Assembly: GCF_003231305.1 (NCBI RefSeq)
Contig: NZ_QKVM01000022.1
Span: forward strand, 1 to 64,000
DNA length: 64,000 nt
Direction of reading: 5' to 3'
Source of the DNA: Pseudomonas sichuanensis
GTDB lineage: Bacteria; Pseudomonadota; Gammaproteobacteria; Pseudomonadales; Pseudomonadaceae
Positions 63,503-64,000 of the stretch are shown piece by piece (positions within the stretch are counted from its first letter, which is position 1; each line of letters starts with the position of its first letter). The notes below the pieces were generated by a model. That model did no database searches and was not told where the DNA came from. It worked only from the letters and a program-made list of their open reading frames with translations. Made by a program: the position numbers and the translations under genes.

Positions 63503-64000
63503 TTACCGCGAGGCGGCGATCTTGATCAGCTTGGCATAGTAGAAACCGTCGTGGCCGCCCTCCTGGGCCAGCAGCTGGCGCCCGTGGGGCTGGCGCAGGC
63601 CGGCCTCGGTCGCCAGGTCCAGCTCGCGGGCACCGGGGGTGCGGGCCAGGAAGGCGTCGATCACTTCGGTGTTCTCGGTGGGCAGGCTGGAGCAGGTGGC
63701 GTACAGCAGCATGCCGCCCACTTCCAGGGTCGGCCACAGGGCATCGAGCAGTTCGCCTTGCAGCGCGGCCAGGGCCGGGATGTCGTCGGCCTGGCGAGTC
63801 AGCTTGATGTCCGGGTGGCGGCGGATCACGCCAGTGGCCGAGCAGGGAGCGTCGAGCAGGATGCGCTGGAACTGTTTGCCGTCCCACCAGCTGGCGGTGT
63901 CGCGGGCGTCGCAGGCGATCAGCTCGGCATCGAGCTTGAGGCGGTCGAGGTTCTCGCGCACGCGGGTCAGGCGCTTGGCCTCGAGGTCGATGGCGACCAT
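63503..64000 (-). CDS. rsmB: 16S rRNA m5C967 methyltransferase, C-terminal part
   Basis: The last 165 residues of RsmB are present; the rest lies beyond the right edge. The SAM site and catalytic motifs [17 protein letters not shown] and [14 protein letters not shown] (with the catalytic Cys) are visible. The order rsmB-trkA fits Pseudomonas. Confidence 0.95.
   Translation of the reverse strand: MVAIDLEAKRLTRVRENLDRLKLDAELIACDARDTASWWDGKQFQRILLDAPCSATGVIRRHPDIKLTRQADDIPALAALQGELLDALWPTLEVGGMLLYATCSSLPTENTEVIDAFLARTPGARELDLATEAGLRQPHGRQLLAQEGGHDGFYYAKLIKIAASR

Overview
The window is chromosomal DNA from a Pseudomonas of the P. putida group. This rests on the gene order around the replication origin (glmU, atp operon, parAB, rsmG, mnmG, mnmE, yidC, yidD, rnpA, rpmH, oriC, dnaA, dnaN, recF, gyrB), on protein sequences that look almost identical to those I recall from P. 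putida, on the high GC content, and on Pseudomonas-type REP palindromes between genes. No rRNA, tRNA, CRISPR array or prophage was seen.

Region 1 (1-18467) is the glmS-proximal part of a Tn7-like transposon. Its right end lies 26 bp past the glmS stop codon, the classical attTn7 position. It carries tnsA, tnsB, tnsC and tnsD in one leftward operon, three tandem 20-bp TnsB-site-like repeats at the end, and a second TniQ-family gene running toward tnsD. The far end was not found and probably lies left of base 1. Cargo, from left to right: a frameshifted small copper-linked gene, copS/copR, a small periplasmic protein, copA, a Met-rich protein, copB, a His-tailed cytochrome c and a CopG-like DUF411 protein; then an AbrB/MazE-like protein, a second small periplasmic protein with its own CopR-type box, a ParS/MbcA-like antitoxin coupled to a 57-residue ORF, an IS1182-type transposase remnant, a two-gene module of unknown function, and a DUF4238 protein. 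Three TTACA-N4-TGTAA-like boxes suggest that CopRS controls several of these promoters.

Region 2 (18494-45631) is core genome. It holds glmS with a DeoR-family regulator, glmU, the complete atpIBEFHAGDC operon, parAB, rsmG-mnmG, mnmE, yidC-yidD-rnpA-rpmH, oriC with DnaA boxes, and dnaA-dnaN-recF-gyrB. Two parS sites lie inside recF and a third lies beyond gyrB. The mnmE-mnmG gap has a second cluster of imperfect DnaA boxes.

Region 3 (45659-55600) is more variable. It has a lipoprotein of unknown function and a sulfide-oxidation cluster: a FisR-like sigma-54 activator divergent from a persulfide dioxygenase, a sulfide:quinone oxidoreductase and a TauE-type exporter. A LysR regulator, a GMC oxidoreductase and an MFS transporter follow, bordered by REP pairs.

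Region 4 (55729-64000) is core again: plsC, gmhB, glyS-glyQ, tag, a lipid A acyltransferase, a TPR protein, trkA and the 3' part of rsmB, which runs off the right edge.
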